Source: Ochrobactrum vermis
GTDB lineage: Bacteria; Pseudomonadota; Alphaproteobacteria; Rhizobiales; Rhizobiaceae
DNA length: 64,000 nucleotides
Direction: 5' to 3'
NCBI RefSeq assembly: GCF_002975205.1
Contig: NZ_PCOC01000001.1
Location: 1,860,001-1,924,000 of the forward strand
This document shows positions 20,556 through 32,526 of this stretch, in pieces. The notes below the pieces were generated by a model that was given only the letters and a program-made list of their open reading frames with translations, was not told the DNA's origin and did no database searches. A program made the position numbers and the translations under genes. Numbering within the stretch: position 1 is the first letter of the stretch; every line of letters begins with the position of its first letter.

Positions 20556-21644
20556 CTACTTCCCGGCGAATACGCGCTCGTAAACAGCACTGATAGCGGC
20601 AGCTTCCTTTTCAAGCGGAAAAGTGGCGCGGACATGCTTGAGAGCATTTTCGCCGTCGCGTTCCGCGCGTGCCGGGTCTGCCATATAGGGCTCGATTGCC
20701 TTGCGCAGGGCTTCGCCATCCCCCGCCGGAACCGATATGCCCGTATCGTCAACGAACATTTCCGCATAGGCGCCTGCGTCGCTGGCAACCACGGCCGTTC
20801 GCGACGCCATGGCTTCAAGCGGTGTCAGCCCGAAACCTTCATTGCGCGAAGGCGCGACATAAAGCGTCAGACGGCGATACCAGACCCGGATATCCGGCAC
20901 TTCCCCCAGAATAAGGATACGATCCTGCAGTCCGGCAGCGGCGATCTTCGCCTTCAGATCGTCCAGGAAAGACTGGTGCTCAGCGGTCGTGCGCCCGGTG
21001 ATGATGGCCGTCCATTCGGGATATTTCGGCAATAGTGCGATCATCGCATCGACGAAGAGGTCCGTTCCCTTGGAGGAACGCACGCGGCCGAAACAACCAA
21101 TGGCATATTTTCCGGGCAGACCGGAAGCCGCAAAACTATCTTCTTCATCAACAGGCGGATGGAATCGCTGCAAGTCCACGCCATGCATGATGACCTGATG
21201 CGGGACTTCGAGAAAGCTTCCCGACCGGCCACTCGTTGCAATCACCGCATTCATGCGGCGGATGAGCCATTTGGTAAAAGGCTTGTGGTCGCGCTGTGCA
21301 GCCGAGGTAAACACCAGCCTCAGCTTCATGCGCAGCACATCGCGCATGAAAATACCGGCCAGCATTTCGATATTGCGCCGCGCATGCCAGATGCGGAACG
21401 GTTTCGTCCGCGGCTTCGACCAGAAGGACAGCAGAGCTTTCCACCCCAGATGGGGAAGTGAGTCAGGCAGGCCCGGCCCCATCGTGGCAATGTTCAGGCC
21501 GTTTGCGCGCTGCAAAGGGATAAGCTGAACAATCGTCGATGTGACACCGGAGAGGCGGCGCTTGAAATTCGGCGCCACCACTTCGACATCCTGAACCCGA
21601 ACTTGTCCGGAATCTGGTCCTGAAACTGACTTGTCAGCGGACAC
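20556..21644 (-). CDS. lpcC: LPS core mannosyltransferase (LpcC/WadC type)
   Basis: 362 residues. Glycosyltransferase family 4, GT-B fold. The N-terminal acceptor domain begins VVAPNFKRRLSGVTSTI; the C-terminal donor domain has GRVRSSKGTDLF and the EX7E segment in PSRNEGFGLTPLEAMA. Sequence character and position after greA match the lipopolysaccharide core mannosyltransferase called lpcC in Rhizobium and wadC in Brucella, where it builds a core branch affecting immune recognition. It acts at the cytoplasmic face of the inner membrane. The start is GTG 21644, five bases after the greA stop, so the two are co-transcribed. Confidence 0.82.
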   Translation of the reverse strand: MSADKSVSGPDSGQVRVQDVEVVAPNFKRRLSGVTSTIVQLIPLQRANGLNIATMGPGLPDSLPHLGWKALLSFWSKPRTKPFRIWHARRNIEMLAGIFMRDVLRMKLRLVFTSAAQRDHKPFTKWLIRRMNAVIATSGRSGSFLEVPHQVIMHGVDLQRFHPPVDEEDSFAASGLPGKYAIGCFGRVRSSKGTDLFVDAMIALLPKYPEWTAIITGRTTAEHQSFLDDLKAKIAAAGLQDRILILGEVPDIRVWYRRLTLYVAPSRNEGFGLTPLEAMASRTAVVASDAGAYAEMFVDDTGISVPAGDGEALRKAIEPYMADPARAERDGENALKHVRATFPLEKEAAAISAVYERVFAGK

Positions 21645-21649
21645 GGAAA

Positions 21650-22123
21650 TCAGACGAACTTCAAACTGAGGATTTCGTAGGAACGCGAGCCGCCCGGTGC
21701 GTTGACTTCAATCGTGTCGCCTTCGCCCTTGCCGATCAGCGCACGCGCAATCGGCGATGAAATGGAGATGCGGCCCTCCTTCACATCGGCTTCCTGATCG
21801 CCGACGATCTGGTAGATTTTTTCTTCTTCCGTATCTTCGTCGATCATGGTGACGGTAGCGCCGAACTTGATGCGGTCGCCCGACAGTTTCGAAACGTCGA
21901 TAATCTCGGCGCGTGCAACCAGATCTTCCAGTTCGTTGATACGACCTTCATTCAGGCTCTGGGCTTCTTTCGCAGCGTGATATTCGGCGTTTTCCGACAG
22001 ATCGCCATGCGCACGCGCTTCCGCGATCGCCTCAATAATCCGAGGGCGCTCCGATTGCTGACGCCAGCGCAGCTCTTCCTTGAGCTTTTCAAAACCGCCA
22101 GGGGTCATAGGGAACTTTTCCAT
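21650..22123 (-). CDS. greA: transcription elongation factor GreA
   Basis: 157 residues. Stimulates RNA cleavage by backtracked RNA polymerase. The N-terminal coiled coil carries the acidic tip [18 protein letters not shown], the catalytic D and E of GreA; the C-terminal FKBP-like domain ends with SIDV-type content ([18 protein letters not shown]). Start ATG 22123 gives the usual [15 protein letters not shown] lies upstream. Frame upstream of it is non-coding. First gene of a greA-lpcC unit. Confidence 0.95.
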   Translation of the reverse strand: MEKFPMTPGGFEKLKEELRWRQQSERPRIIEAIAEARAHGDLSENAEYHAAKEAQSLNEGRINELEDLVARAEIIDVSKLSGDRIKFGATVTMIDEDTEEEKIYQIVGDQEADVKEGRISISSPIARALIGKGEGDTIEVNAPGGSRSYEILSLKFV

Positions 22124-22376
22124 ACCCAGTCCTTTCCTTCGTCCGGCGCTCGCCTCACCCCGAGGCCTGCACGCACCGGCAGTTTGATTTGCCCGCCTCA
22201 CCTCGCGCAATGCTTGGATAGTGCGAGGCGCTTTTCGGAGGCTTACCAGCCACCGACACACAAAAAGAAAACGGTCACCGAAACACCCGTCTCGGAACCG
22301 TTCGAATAGCCGTTCACAGAACTATAGCATTTCCATCAATCATTTCACGCGGAAAAATATGTCTCTGTCAACTCTT

Positions 22377-22476
22377 GAGCGGTTCACGTTAAAACGGAAT
22401 TGTGCAACCGCTCATATTTTTGTTTGCACGTATTATCCAACACCAAACCGCCTCGCACTTTTGCTGGAAATGCTCT
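22377..22476 (-). repeat. dispersed palindromic repeat, minus-strand copy
   Basis: On the minus strand module A starts AGAGCATTTCCAGCAAAAG (22476 downward). Module B pairs GAGCGGTT with AACCGCTC (22377-22413). It lies between the DUF1176 gene and greA. Confidence 0.8.
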
Positions 22477-22504
22477 GTCCAAAGCTGCCACTATTTCGAA
22501 TTGA

Positions 22505-23548
22505 CTATTTTGAATTGACTGGCCAGCTCGCGGGCCATTTCTCCGGACCTCCGGCATAATTGCCGTCGCAATCTCCTTTGGAACGCTCCTGCAACAGAAC
22601 GAAGCGAACCCGGCCCTCGCCGCTGTCAGTGGCTTTCCAGACATCGTAAATGCCGCAATCACCAAGCCCTCTTCCCTTGAAGAAAGCCGTCAGCGTCCTG
22701 GTCTTCTGGGTCCAGTCGATGTTCCATGCCGTGTCGGTCACTGTCGGACCATCGTCCGAAATGGTCGGCAGCGAGATCGGCACGATCTTGTTTTCGTAGC
22801 GGCTGTAGAAGGTGTAAGGCTGGTTATAGGCGCCCGGCGATCCGCATGGCAGGCCGATGAGATCGAGACCATCGGCAATCGTCGTCTCGAAACCGCCCGC
22901 ATTGCGGAACGTGCCGGGGCTCGCCCCGCCACAAACCGCCGTTTCGTCGGAAAAATCCTTGCGGATTTCAGCCGGTATTTCTTCGACCGTTTCAATCAGC
23001 TTGATCTGTGGTGGGACCGGTGCCGGTTTGCCACCCTTGACCTGCAATGCCTCGACCGTTCCGTCGCGCGATTGCTGCTCGTCCACATAGATCAGCCCGC
23101 CGACAAGGCCAGAAAGCGAATAGATCGAGGTCTTTCCGGCGAATTTCAGCTGCAGTTTCTGGCCATTCTTCATCACGTCGAGCGCTTTGTCGATATCGCC
23201 CGTGTAATCGAGCTGGTCGTCCTGTGCCTTCAAAGCCGAGACATCGACATCGAGCACCGACTTGCCATCGATTGAAATTTCCATTTTGCCGGTCTTCTGA
23301 GACGGATCGACATAGGACAGCCTCAACACCGGTTTCGACCCGGACTGACTGCTGCGAAAGATACCAAGCCCCGGCGCGCCTTCACTCGCAACCGGAGAAA
23401 GGGTCAGCGTACAATTTTGCGCGAAATCGCACAGAACCAGCGTATCGCGAATTTTCTTGAAAGCAGCCTGCGATTCCCCACCCGCCAGAAGCAGCATCGC
23501 TGTGGCAATCGATGTTACCGCAACGGATTGACGATTCAAAATGAGCAT
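22505..23548 (-). CDS. DUF1176 periplasmic protein
   Basis: 347 residues. A signal peptide is visible (hydrophobic SIATAMLLLAGGESQA, cleavage near 28). The mature part has DUF1176 character: N-terminal LVLCDFAQNCTLTLS block, central AVCGGASPG, and a C-terminal LGDCGIYDVWKATDSGEGRV segment with paired cysteines. Function of the family is unknown; it is probably periplasmic. Monocistronic, GGGGTG before the ATG. Confidence 0.8.
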   Translation of the reverse strand: MLILNRQSVAVTSIATAMLLLAGGESQAAFKKIRDTLVLCDFAQNCTLTLSPVASEGAPGLGIFRSSQSGSKPVLRLSYVDPSQKTGKMEISIDGKSVLDVDVSALKAQDDQLDYTGDIDKALDVMKNGQKLQLKFAGKTSIYSLSGLVGGLIYVDEQQSRDGTVEALQVKGGKPAPVPPQIKLIETVEEIPAEIRKDFSDETAVCGGASPGTFRNAGGFETTIADGLDLIGLPCGSPGAYNQPYTFYSRYENKIVPISLPTISDDGPTVTDTAWNIDWTQKTRTLTAFFKGRGLGDCGIYDVWKATDSGEGRVRFVLLQERSKGDCDGNYAGGPEKWPASWPVNSK

Positions 23549-23730
23549 AAAACACCCCGTAGTAAGAAATCGCTCTAACTATAAACAGACCATGCGCGAA
23601 TGTCGCAGAATCGGAAGTTCCCTTGCCGTCCGCCCGTAATATTGCCTATAGCATGGCGACCGGAAAAGGCCGAAAAGCGTCCGGTTTCTCTTTCTATAGA
23701 AATGCACCCTGAAAAGTTTGAAACGAGGCA

Positions 23731-24630
23731 ATGATGACGCGCGTACAAGCCAACATGCTGCTGCTTCTGGCAGGCGTCATCTGGGGCATGGGTTTCGTCG
23801 CCCAATCGACGGCGATGGCCAGTATCGGCCCGTTTCTGTTCATCGGTTTCCGCTCGGCAATCGCTTCGCTTACAGTCCTGCCATTGGCCATAGCCGAAGG
23901 GAGAAAGGCAAAGGCCAGCCTGAGCCGGTCGAACTATATCTTCTTCATGATCGTCGGATTGAGCCTGTTCACCGGGCTGGTGCTTCAGCAGATAGGGCTC
24001 ATCACCACCTCCGTCACCAATGCCGGTTTTCTGACCGGGCTTTATGTCGTGATGGTACCTGTACTCGGCGTCATTCTGTTTCGCACCTGGCCGCACCCGG
24101 TCGTCTGGCCGAGTGCAGCGGCATGTCTGGCAGGTATCTTCCTGCTTTCCGGCGGAACGCTGACCGCACTCAAGCAAGGTGACTGGCTGATCATCAGCGG
24201 CGCCGTCTTCTGGGCCTTGCAGGTGGTCCTGATCGGCCGGGCAAACCGCGCAGGACGGCCTATTGCACTTAGCTGCATCCAGTTTGCGACCAGCGCTGTC
24301 GCAGGCCTTGCCATCGCATCCATGGTCGAAGATTTCAACTGGGCTGCCATTACGCTCACCTGGAAGGAAATCCTTTTCACCGGCGTTTTTTCGTCCGGCA
24401 TCGCATTCACCTTGCAGGCTATCGGGCAGCGCTATACCACCTCGGCACAGGCCGCGATCTTCCTGTCGTCGGAAGCGCTTTTCGCAGCCCTGTTCGGCGC
24501 CATCTTCCTCAGCGAACGACTGACCTTCATCGGCTTTATCGGCTGCGGACTGATTTTTGCCGCCATGCTGGCCGTCGAGCTCATTCCCATGTTCTGGAAA
24601 CGCAAACCAGTGCTTGTTCCCGCCGAGTGA
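23731..24630 (+). CDS. EamA/DMT-family transporter
   Basis: 299 residues with ten predicted membrane segments in two EamA repeats. The first repeat begins MLLLLAGVIWGMGFVAQSTA; the second begins near WLIISGAVFWALQVVLIGRA. These proteins export amino acids, metabolites or drugs; the substrate cannot be assigned. ATG 23731 or the adjacent ATG 23734 is the start, with GAGG upstream. It ends 6 bases before the stop of the convergent DUF486 gene. Confidence 0.88.
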   Translation: MMTRVQANMLLLLAGVIWGMGFVAQSTAMASIGPFLFIGFRSAIASLTVLPLAIAEGRKAKASLSRSNYIFFMIVGLSLFTGLVLQQIGLITTSVTNAGFLTGLYVVMVPVLGVILFRTWPHPVVWPSAAACLAGIFLLSGGTLTALKQGDWLIISGAVFWALQVVLIGRANRAGRPIALSCIQFATSAVAGLAIASMVEDFNWAAITLTWKEILFTGVFSSGIAFTLQAIGQRYTTSAQAAIFLSSEALFAALFGAIFLSERLTFIGFIGCGLIFAAMLAVELIPMFWKRKPVLVPAE

Positions 24631-24636
24631 ATTCTA

Positions 24637-24987
24637 TCAGGCTTTGAAGATCAAAGCCGCACCACCTGCTATGAAGGCAAAGCCCAGCAGATGGTGCCAG
24701 GTAAAGGCCTCCTTGAGATAGAAGACCGAGAACAGGCTGAAGATCACCAATGTGATGACCTCCTGAATGGTCTTCAGTTGCGCCGCCGAATAGACCTCAT
24801 GCCCGATGCGATTGGCCGGAACCGCGAGACAATATTCGATCAGCGCGATACCCCAGCTTATGAAAATGACAGTGACAAGCGGCGTGCTGGTAAATTTCAG
24901 ATGCCCGTACCAGGCAAATGTCATGAACACGTTCGAACCGATGAGAAGCAGGATCGGCAGAACGCTTGGCGAAATCAGTGCTGACAT
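24637..24987 (-). CDS. DUF486 (DMT-like) small membrane protein
   Basis: 116 residues with four membrane segments, matching DUF486: SNVFMTFAWYGHLKF in helix 1 and EVITLVIFSLFSVFYLKE later. Function unknown, probably a small transporter. I chose ATG 24987 because family members start just before the first helix. The frame runs to ATG 25068, which has an AGGA upstream, so a 27-residue longer form cannot be excluded. Confidence 0.8.
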   Translation of the reverse strand: MSALISPSVLPILLLIGSNVFMTFAWYGHLKFTSTPLVTVIFISWGIALIEYCLAVPANRIGHEVYSAAQLKTIQEVITLVIFSLFSVFYLKEAFTWHHLLGFAFIAGGAALIFKA

Positions 24988-25197
24988 GGAAATGACTTCA
25001 GGGACCGGGAGGATATTGTCTGCGGCATGGCCCGAAACCGCTGCACGGTGATAGAACAAAGGTGGCATCTTGCCAATCCTGCGCCTTGCCGCTGCCCCGT
25101 TTGCGCCACAGCCCTTAACACCGGCGCTGACTCTTCCTTTACGCTTGCGGGCTAATATTCGGGAAACGCCATCGGTCTGGTCTCCTGAAGAAAAGGT

Positions 25198-26133
25198 ATG
25201 GACATGAGTTCTGCGTTGTCCGCCACCGCTCCAGTCAGCCGCCAGCGCTCCCGGTTGCGAGGTCTGGCCCCGTCACTATCCGTCGCCCTGCTGGCCATCA
25301 TCGCCGGCTGTTCCGGCGAAAGCGCCCCGCGTCCGCAGGCCAGTGTCGGCAATTCGGATATGATTGTACCCGATGCGCCGGTCGCGAGTACTGCCCCGGC
25401 AATAGAAGCACCTGTCATGCAGGAGCCGCAGGAAGAGCGCATCGTGGGGCTTGCCGAGGAGGAAGAAAACCACGTCGCGAAATCCACGCCGCAGAGCCAG
25501 CCGCAATATTCCGGCGATTACGGCTTCGCAGCCCCTATTCAAAACCCGGTAACGGCTGCTGAAAACATCTACACGATGTCCAATGCGGAAGCGGCCTGTC
25601 GTACGCGCCTGAAACGGCTCGGCGTCGTGTTCAAGGAAAAGCCGACGATCTATCGCAGCAGTTCCTGTCAGATCGCGAATCCCATCGAAGTATCCGGCTT
25701 CAACAGCGGGTCTATCGCCTTCAAACCGGCGGCAACGCTGAACTGTCAGGTGACGGAAGCATTTGCCCGCTGGATCAAGGGCGACCTGCAACCCGCCTCG
25801 CGGCTGCGCTATCTGTCCGGGGTGAGCACGATTTACAATGCCGGAGGCTATTCCTGCCGCACGATGAACAGCCGTCGCGGCGCAAAAATGTCGGAACATT
25901 CACGCGGCAACGCCATCGACGTCACCAAGATCGTGCTGAACAACGGCAAGAACATCATGGTGCGCAAGCCGGGCTTTTTCGCCTTCCGGGAAAAAGGCCT
26001 GCTCAACAGCGTACGCTCCGATGCATGCGGCTATTTCTCGACGGTTCTCGGCCCCGGCTATAACCCGGAACATGCCGATCACTTCCATTTCGACCTGATG
26101 CAGCGCCGCAGCGGCTATCGCGCCTGTAAATAA
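25198..26133 (+). CDS. extensin-like domain lipoprotein
   Basis: 311 residues. The N-terminus has a hydrophobic stretch ending in a lipobox, AIIAGC (Cys about residue 38), so it is probably lipid-anchored in the envelope. A low-complexity acidic/Pro linker follows to about 125. The C-terminal 190 residues form an extensin-like C domain with YSCRTMNSRRGAKMSEHSRG, NAIDV and HADHFHFDL. The conserved HSRGNAID and HFHFD histidines/aspartates resemble metallopeptidase-like (DD-carboxypeptidase-like) folds; a cell-wall role is inferred. Start 25198 or 25204. Confidence 0.85.
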   Translation: MDMSSALSATAPVSRQRSRLRGLAPSLSVALLAIIAGCSGESAPRPQASVGNSDMIVPDAPVASTAPAIEAPVMQEPQEERIVGLAEEEENHVAKSTPQSQPQYSGDYGFAAPIQNPVTAAENIYTMSNAEAACRTRLKRLGVVFKEKPTIYRSSSCQIANPIEVSGFNSGSIAFKPAATLNCQVTEAFARWIKGDLQPASRLRYLSGVSTIYNAGGYSCRTMNSRRGAKMSEHSRGNAIDVTKIVLNNGKNIMVRKPGFFAFREKGLLNSVRSDACGYFSTVLGPGYNPEHADHFHFDLMQRRSGYRACK

Positions 26134-26152
26134 GCCCGGCGCAATGCCGGGC
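26134..26152. terminator. hairpin between convergent genes
   Basis: GCCCGGC-GCAAT-GCCGGGC directly after the extensin-like gene stop. No strong T run, so termination is uncertain. Confidence 0.45.
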
Positions 26153-26163
26153 TCGACGATGCT

Positions 26164-26553
26164 TTATTCTTCTGGCGGCACCGGGGACGGCTTGCCGTTC
26201 TCATCCAGAGAAACCATGACGAATTCGCCGTGGGTCACGAGATCCATGTGCTGGGTCAGGTAACGCTGCGCCCAGGCTTCGACCCGCAGCGTGATCGAGC
26301 TGCGTCCGACCTTCGTAATCTCCGTATAGACACAAAGCGCATCGCCGATCTTCACCGGCTTGGCGAAGGACATTTCACGGACAGCCGCCGTCACCACGCG
26401 GCCCTTGGCGCGCTCTGCGGCACGAATACCCGAGGCGGAGTCCATCTGCGCCATCACCCAGCCGCCGAAAATATCGAACGCTGCATTCGCATCCTTGGGC
26501 ATGGCGGGCACGCGCAATGTCAACATGCCCTTCGGCGTAGTGTCGGTATTCAT
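26164..26553 (-). CDS. acyl-CoA thioesterase, YciA-like hotdog fold
   Basis: 129 residues. Single hotdog domain of the YciA/acyl-CoA hydrolase type: NAAFDIFGGWVMAQMDSASG contains the active-site region, followed by VVTAAVREMSFAKPVKIGD and the C-terminal GEFVMVSLDENGKP. It hydrolyses acyl-CoA to free CoA and acid in the cytoplasm. Convergent with the extensin-like gene. Confidence 0.9.
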   Translation of the reverse strand: MNTDTTPKGMLTLRVPAMPKDANAAFDIFGGWVMAQMDSASGIRAAERAKGRVVTAAVREMSFAKPVKIGDALCVYTEITKVGRSSITLRVEAWAQRYLTQHMDLVTHGEFVMVSLDENGKPSPVPPEE

Positions 26554-26764
26554 GGATGTGAGTCCTTAAATGCTTGAGAGAGTCGGCCTCTAATATGTGA
26601 CAAGCCCGCCGTGAAGAAAAGTGCCGCGAATATTTTAAAGTATATTCACGAAACGCGAGCTTAGTAATAATTAATCATGAACTGAAATCGAAAAAACGTG
26701 ATGAAGTTAAATAACAATTCTCGTGCTATGAATAAATAAAGGAAGTATATTAGAGGAACGATAT

Positions 26765-27361
26765 ATGAAGCTATCGGTTAAATCTTCCATCATTACATTA
26801 GCACTCCTTATTTCAACAAATGCTTATGCATCATCGGCAATCGTCACCTCGACAATTAATCTGCGCGTCGGCCCCGGCACTCAGTATGGGAGCATCGGAT
26901 CGATACCGAACGGCGTTGGCATCGCTGTGGGCGGCTGCACCAGCGGCTATGGCTGGTGCCAGGTCACATATGGCGGCATGACCGGCTGGGCTGCATCCAG
27001 CTACATCGCTATCCAGACAGGTAACGGATACACGACAAACGACAATTTCGGATCGACCGCCGCAGCGGTCGGCATACCGCTCATCGCAGGCATGGTCATC
27101 GGCTCGGCCATCGCCAATAGCGGCCCCGGCTGGGGACCGGGTTGGGGTCCTGGCCCTTATCGTGGCTGGGGCGGCGGCGGCGGCAATGTCTATAATGGCT
27201 GCATCGGGCGCAATTGTCAGTCCAACTGGGGGGCACCTCGTCCTCACTGGGTCGACCGACCCGGCTGGCGCGACAATCCGGGCTTTCATCACGACATTGG
27301 CCCCGGCTTTGGTCGTGGTTTCGGTCCGGGTCCCCGTATGCGTCTCGGCGGCAGGCTTTAG
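26765..27361 (+). CDS. secreted bacterial SH3-like protein with Gly/Trp/Pro-rich tail
   Basis: 198 residues. The signal peptide ends near 22 (STNAYA-SSA). An SH3b-like domain (about 25-84) has NLRVGPGTQYGSIGSIPNGV and YGWCQVTYGGMTGWAASSYI. A hydrophobic glycine-containing segment follows (98-115) and then a low-complexity GPGWGPGWGPG-type tail. SH3b domains often bind cell-wall peptides; the tail resembles those of BA14K-like and other small envelope proteins in this order. The 200 bases upstream are conspicuously AT rich compared with neighbours. Confidence 0.8.
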   Translation: MKLSVKSSIITLALLISTNAYASSAIVTSTINLRVGPGTQYGSIGSIPNGVGIAVGGCTSGYGWCQVTYGGMTGWAASSYIAIQTGNGYTTNDNFGSTAAAVGIPLIAGMVIGSAIANSGPGWGPGWGPGPYRGWGGGGGNVYNGCIGRNCQSNWGAPRPHWVDRPGWRDNPGFHHDIGPGFGRGFGPGPRMRLGGRL

Positions 27362-27425
27362 AGCAACCCAGAAAACGCGAGCCCTCCTGACAGCCTTCTG
27401 TCAGGAGCCTCGCTGGATATAAAAA

Positions 27426-27457
27426 GGGTGTGGAGGATTTCGTCCCCACACTCTTTT
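27426..27457. terminator. bidirectional terminator-like hairpin before uvrB
   Basis: GGGTGTGG paired with CCACACTC (one G-T pair), flanked by A and T runs. A separate stem CTCCTGACA / TGTCAGGAG (27384-27407) without a T run precedes it. Confidence 0.6.
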
Positions 27458-27488
27458 CATTTAGGCGTTGAAATTCCATATTGGGGAC

Positions 27489-30347
<2,859 letters not shown>

Positions 30348-30377
30348 TTGGGGCGCACTGATTATGTGTTGGAGGAC

Positions 30378-31391
30378 TTACCAGCCTTCCAACACGATCT
30401 TGCCCTTCGCCTTGCCGCTTTCAAGTACGCCGTGAGCTGCCTTGAGATTGGTGGCATTGATCGGTGAAAGAACGTCCGTCAGCGTTGTCTTGACCTTGCC
30501 TTCGTCAACCAGTCGCGCGACTTCGTTCAACAGCCTGCCCTGCTCAGCCATATCTGCGGTCTGATAAATCGGGCGCGTGAACATCAGTTCCCAGTGCACC
30601 GACACCGACTTGCGCTTGAAGGGCATAATGTCCAGTTTGTCCGGATCATCGATCAGTCCAAACCGGCCTTGCGGAGCGATGAGCGTGACGATTTCAGAAA
30701 GGTGATCCAGTGTCTGCGTCGTCGAAAAGACGAAGGCCGGTGCACCGATCCCCAAAGCTTCAACCTGTTCGGCCAGCGGCTTGCTGTGGTCAATGACATG
30801 ATGCGCGCCGAGCTGCTTGACCCATTCCTGCGTTTCCGGTCGCGAAGCCGTCGTTATCACCGTCAGATCGGTCAATGCGCGTGCCAGCTGGATCGTGATC
30901 GAACCGACACCACCTGCCCCGCCGATAATAAGAATGGCCTTAGCCGCACCCGCCACAGGTTCGCGCACATCCAGCCTGTCGAACAGCATTTCCCAGGCGG
31001 TAATCGACGTCAGCGGCAAGGCCGCAGCTTCACTATTGGCAAGCGATGCTGGCTTGTGCCCAACGATGCGTTCATCGACAAGGTGAAACTCGCTGTTGGC
31101 ACCCGGACGGATCAGCGAACCTGCATACCAGACCCTGTCGCCGGACTTGAAATCCCGCACCTGATCCCCGATCCCGACGACAGTTCCAACCACATCCCAG
31201 CCAAGCACTTTCCATTGGCCAGCCTCGGGCGAAACGCCGTTACGGATTTTATAATCAACCGGATTTACTGAAACTGCTTCCACTTGAACAAGCAGATCGC
31301 GCCCGGCGGCAACCGGTTTGTCCAGTGTCACATCGATGAGCGAATCCACACGCTCCAATTTACCAGCGTCCTGATAGGCAACAGCTTTCAT
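30378..31391 (-). CDS. zinc-type alcohol dehydrogenase-like / quinone oxidoreductase (MDR) protein
   Basis: 337 residues. Medium-chain dehydrogenase/reductase: N-terminal GroES-like domain (VEAVSVNPVDYKIRNG) and Rossmann domain with IIGGAGGVGSITIQLA. It lacks the zinc-binding cysteines of true alcohol dehydrogenases, as in the quinone oxidoreductase branch. It likely reduces quinones or reactive aldehydes/enones with NADPH. Divergent from an HxlR regulator, a common pairing in which electrophile-sensing HxlR proteins control the oxidoreductase (inference). Confidence 0.87.
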   Translation of the reverse strand: MKAVAYQDAGKLERVDSLIDVTLDKPVAAGRDLLVQVEAVSVNPVDYKIRNGVSPEAGQWKVLGWDVVGTVVGIGDQVRDFKSGDRVWYAGSLIRPGANSEFHLVDERIVGHKPASLANSEAAALPLTSITAWEMLFDRLDVREPVAGAAKAILIIGGAGGVGSITIQLARALTDLTVITTASRPETQEWVKQLGAHHVIDHSKPLAEQVEALGIGAPAFVFSTTQTLDHLSEIVTLIAPQGRFGLIDDPDKLDIMPFKRKSVSVHWELMFTRPIYQTADMAEQGRLLNEVARLVDEGKVKTTLTDVLSPINATNLKAAHGVLESGKAKGKIVLEGW

Positions 31392-31434
31392 TGTCTTTGC
31401 TCCATTTGCTATGGACCAAATATTAGACTACTAT

Positions 31435-31481
31435 CGAATAATATAAATACGCACAAATATCGCCCATAGTGTCAATATTCG
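31435..31481. promoter_or_regulatory. possible regulator half-sites in the divergent region
   Basis: CGAATA (31435-31440) and TATTCG (31476-31481) are inverted, 35 bases apart, inside the 115-base AT-rich gap between the oxidoreductase and the HxlR gene. Short arms make this weak. Confidence 0.25.
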
Positions 31482-31506
31482 TACTTAGTATATAAAGGAT
31501 ACCGAT

Positions 31507-31890
31507 ATGACCAAGGCCAAGCATTCACGCTTCGACTGCAGCCCCGGTTGTGCGGTAGAAGCGGCCATCAGCCTGATCGACGGAAAATGGAAAAGCGTCG
31601 TTCTCTTCCATCTCATGGATGGTACGCTTCGGTTCAATGAAATCAGACGACAGATACCCAGTGTCACGCAGCGCATGTTGACCAACCAGCTACGGGAGCT
31701 GGAAGAAGACGGCCTCATCGAGCGCAAAGTCTATGCTCAGGTGCCGCCAAAGGTGGAATACAGCCTTTCCCCGCTGGGTCGCAGCATTGAGCCTATTCTG
31801 CTTGCATTGAAGGAATGGGGCGACACCAATATCAACCGATTTGGCAAACCGGCGAAAGAATCATCACCCTCCATACAGGATGCGGCGTGA
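31507..31890 (+). CDS. HxlR-family winged-helix regulator
   Basis: 127 residues. HxlR signature: [19 protein letters not shown] at the N-terminus with two cysteines (a possible redox or electrophile switch), then [31 protein letters not shown]. No separate ligand domain. Divergent from the MDR oxidoreductase and likely its regulator. A terminator hairpin follows directly. Confidence 0.92.
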   Translation: MTKAKHSRFDCSPGCAVEAAISLIDGKWKSVVLFHLMDGTLRFNEIRRQIPSVTQRMLTNQLRELEEDGLIERKVYAQVPPKVEYSLSPLGRSIEPILLALKEWGDTNINRFGKPAKESSPSIQDAA

Positions 31891-31891
31891 A

Positions 31892-31918
31892 AAAGGGCGG
31901 CCCTTGCCGCCCTTTCAT
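31892..31918. terminator. bidirectional terminator between hxlR-type gene and Kazal lipoprotein
   Basis: Stem AAAGGGCGG / CCGCCCTTT; T run stronger on the minus strand (A run 31890-31894). Serves two convergent genes. Confidence 0.75.
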
Positions 31919-31929
31919 GTGAACCGTCT

Positions 31930-32379
31930 TCAGCGGCACTGCCCGCCATTCATGATGCGATAGCCTGCGCGGTCGGCTTCGCAACGATTGGGGAACGTGC
32001 GCCTGTCGTTTCCGCGTCGCGCGCAAACCGGCATATATTCCCGCGTACAGGCGCCCGCTCCCGGTCTACCCGGTCTGTTGCCCTGATGTGGCGGACGCAT
32101 GCCACCTTCACCGCCCCATCCCGGGCCCGGCCTCGATGAGCATTGACCGTTTGCGATGATGCGATAGCCCTCCGCTCTTGCCTGACATGAATTGCCGAAG
32201 GTTTTGCGTGAAGAGCCGCGCGTGGCGCAGACAGGCGCATAATTCATCGGACAGATTTGCGGCTGTGACGGTCCGGGGCGCATCGGTGGGCGATAGTCCG
32301 GCCCGCCTTCTGCAACGCAACCGGCGAGAAGCAGTGCGCCCGCAAGCACAGCCAACTGTTTGAAACGATGAAATTGCAT
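31930..32379 (-). CDS. lipoprotein with two Kazal-like domains
   Basis: 149 residues. The signal peptide ends in the lipobox LLAGC (Cys21). Two cysteine-rich units follow: C43, C51, C65, C80 and C111, C119, C133, C148, with identical spacing 8-14-15 and the shared pattern PVCA-x-RG-x5-TF-x-N-x-C-x-A and GYRI. A Gly/Pro/Arg linker separates them. This is the Kazal-type serine protease inhibitor pattern, in the four-cysteine form. An envelope-anchored protease inhibitor or binding protein is inferred; inhibition itself cannot be read from sequence. Monocistronic, and divergent from the lytic transglycosylase. Confidence 0.83.
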   Translation of the reverse strand: MQFHRFKQLAVLAGALLLAGCVAEGGPDYRPPMRPGPSQPQICPMNYAPVCATRGSSRKTFGNSCQARAEGYRIIANGQCSSRPGPGWGGEGGMRPPHQGNRPGRPGAGACTREYMPVCARRGNDRRTFPNRCEADRAGYRIMNGGQCR

Positions 32380-32526
32380 TTTCCTCTCCTTTTGTCCCGA
32401 ACGCTAAGATGGCGCAACCTTCAATAAGGGCAAGTCTTTTTGCAAAAGTGCAAAACCTTGCGGACCATATCGACAACCCGCCCATATAGGTTACTTTGAC
32501 CGAGGTTGAGGGGCGGAACAGGCAGT

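Noticed and set aside
27384..27407. 9-bp hairpin after the SH3-like gene as an intrinsic terminator
   Set aside because: No T run follows; the better candidate is the hairpin at 27426-27457.
27362..27488. LexA (SOS) box upstream of uvrB
   Set aside because: Looked for the alphaproteobacterial GTTC-N7-GTTC pattern and found none.
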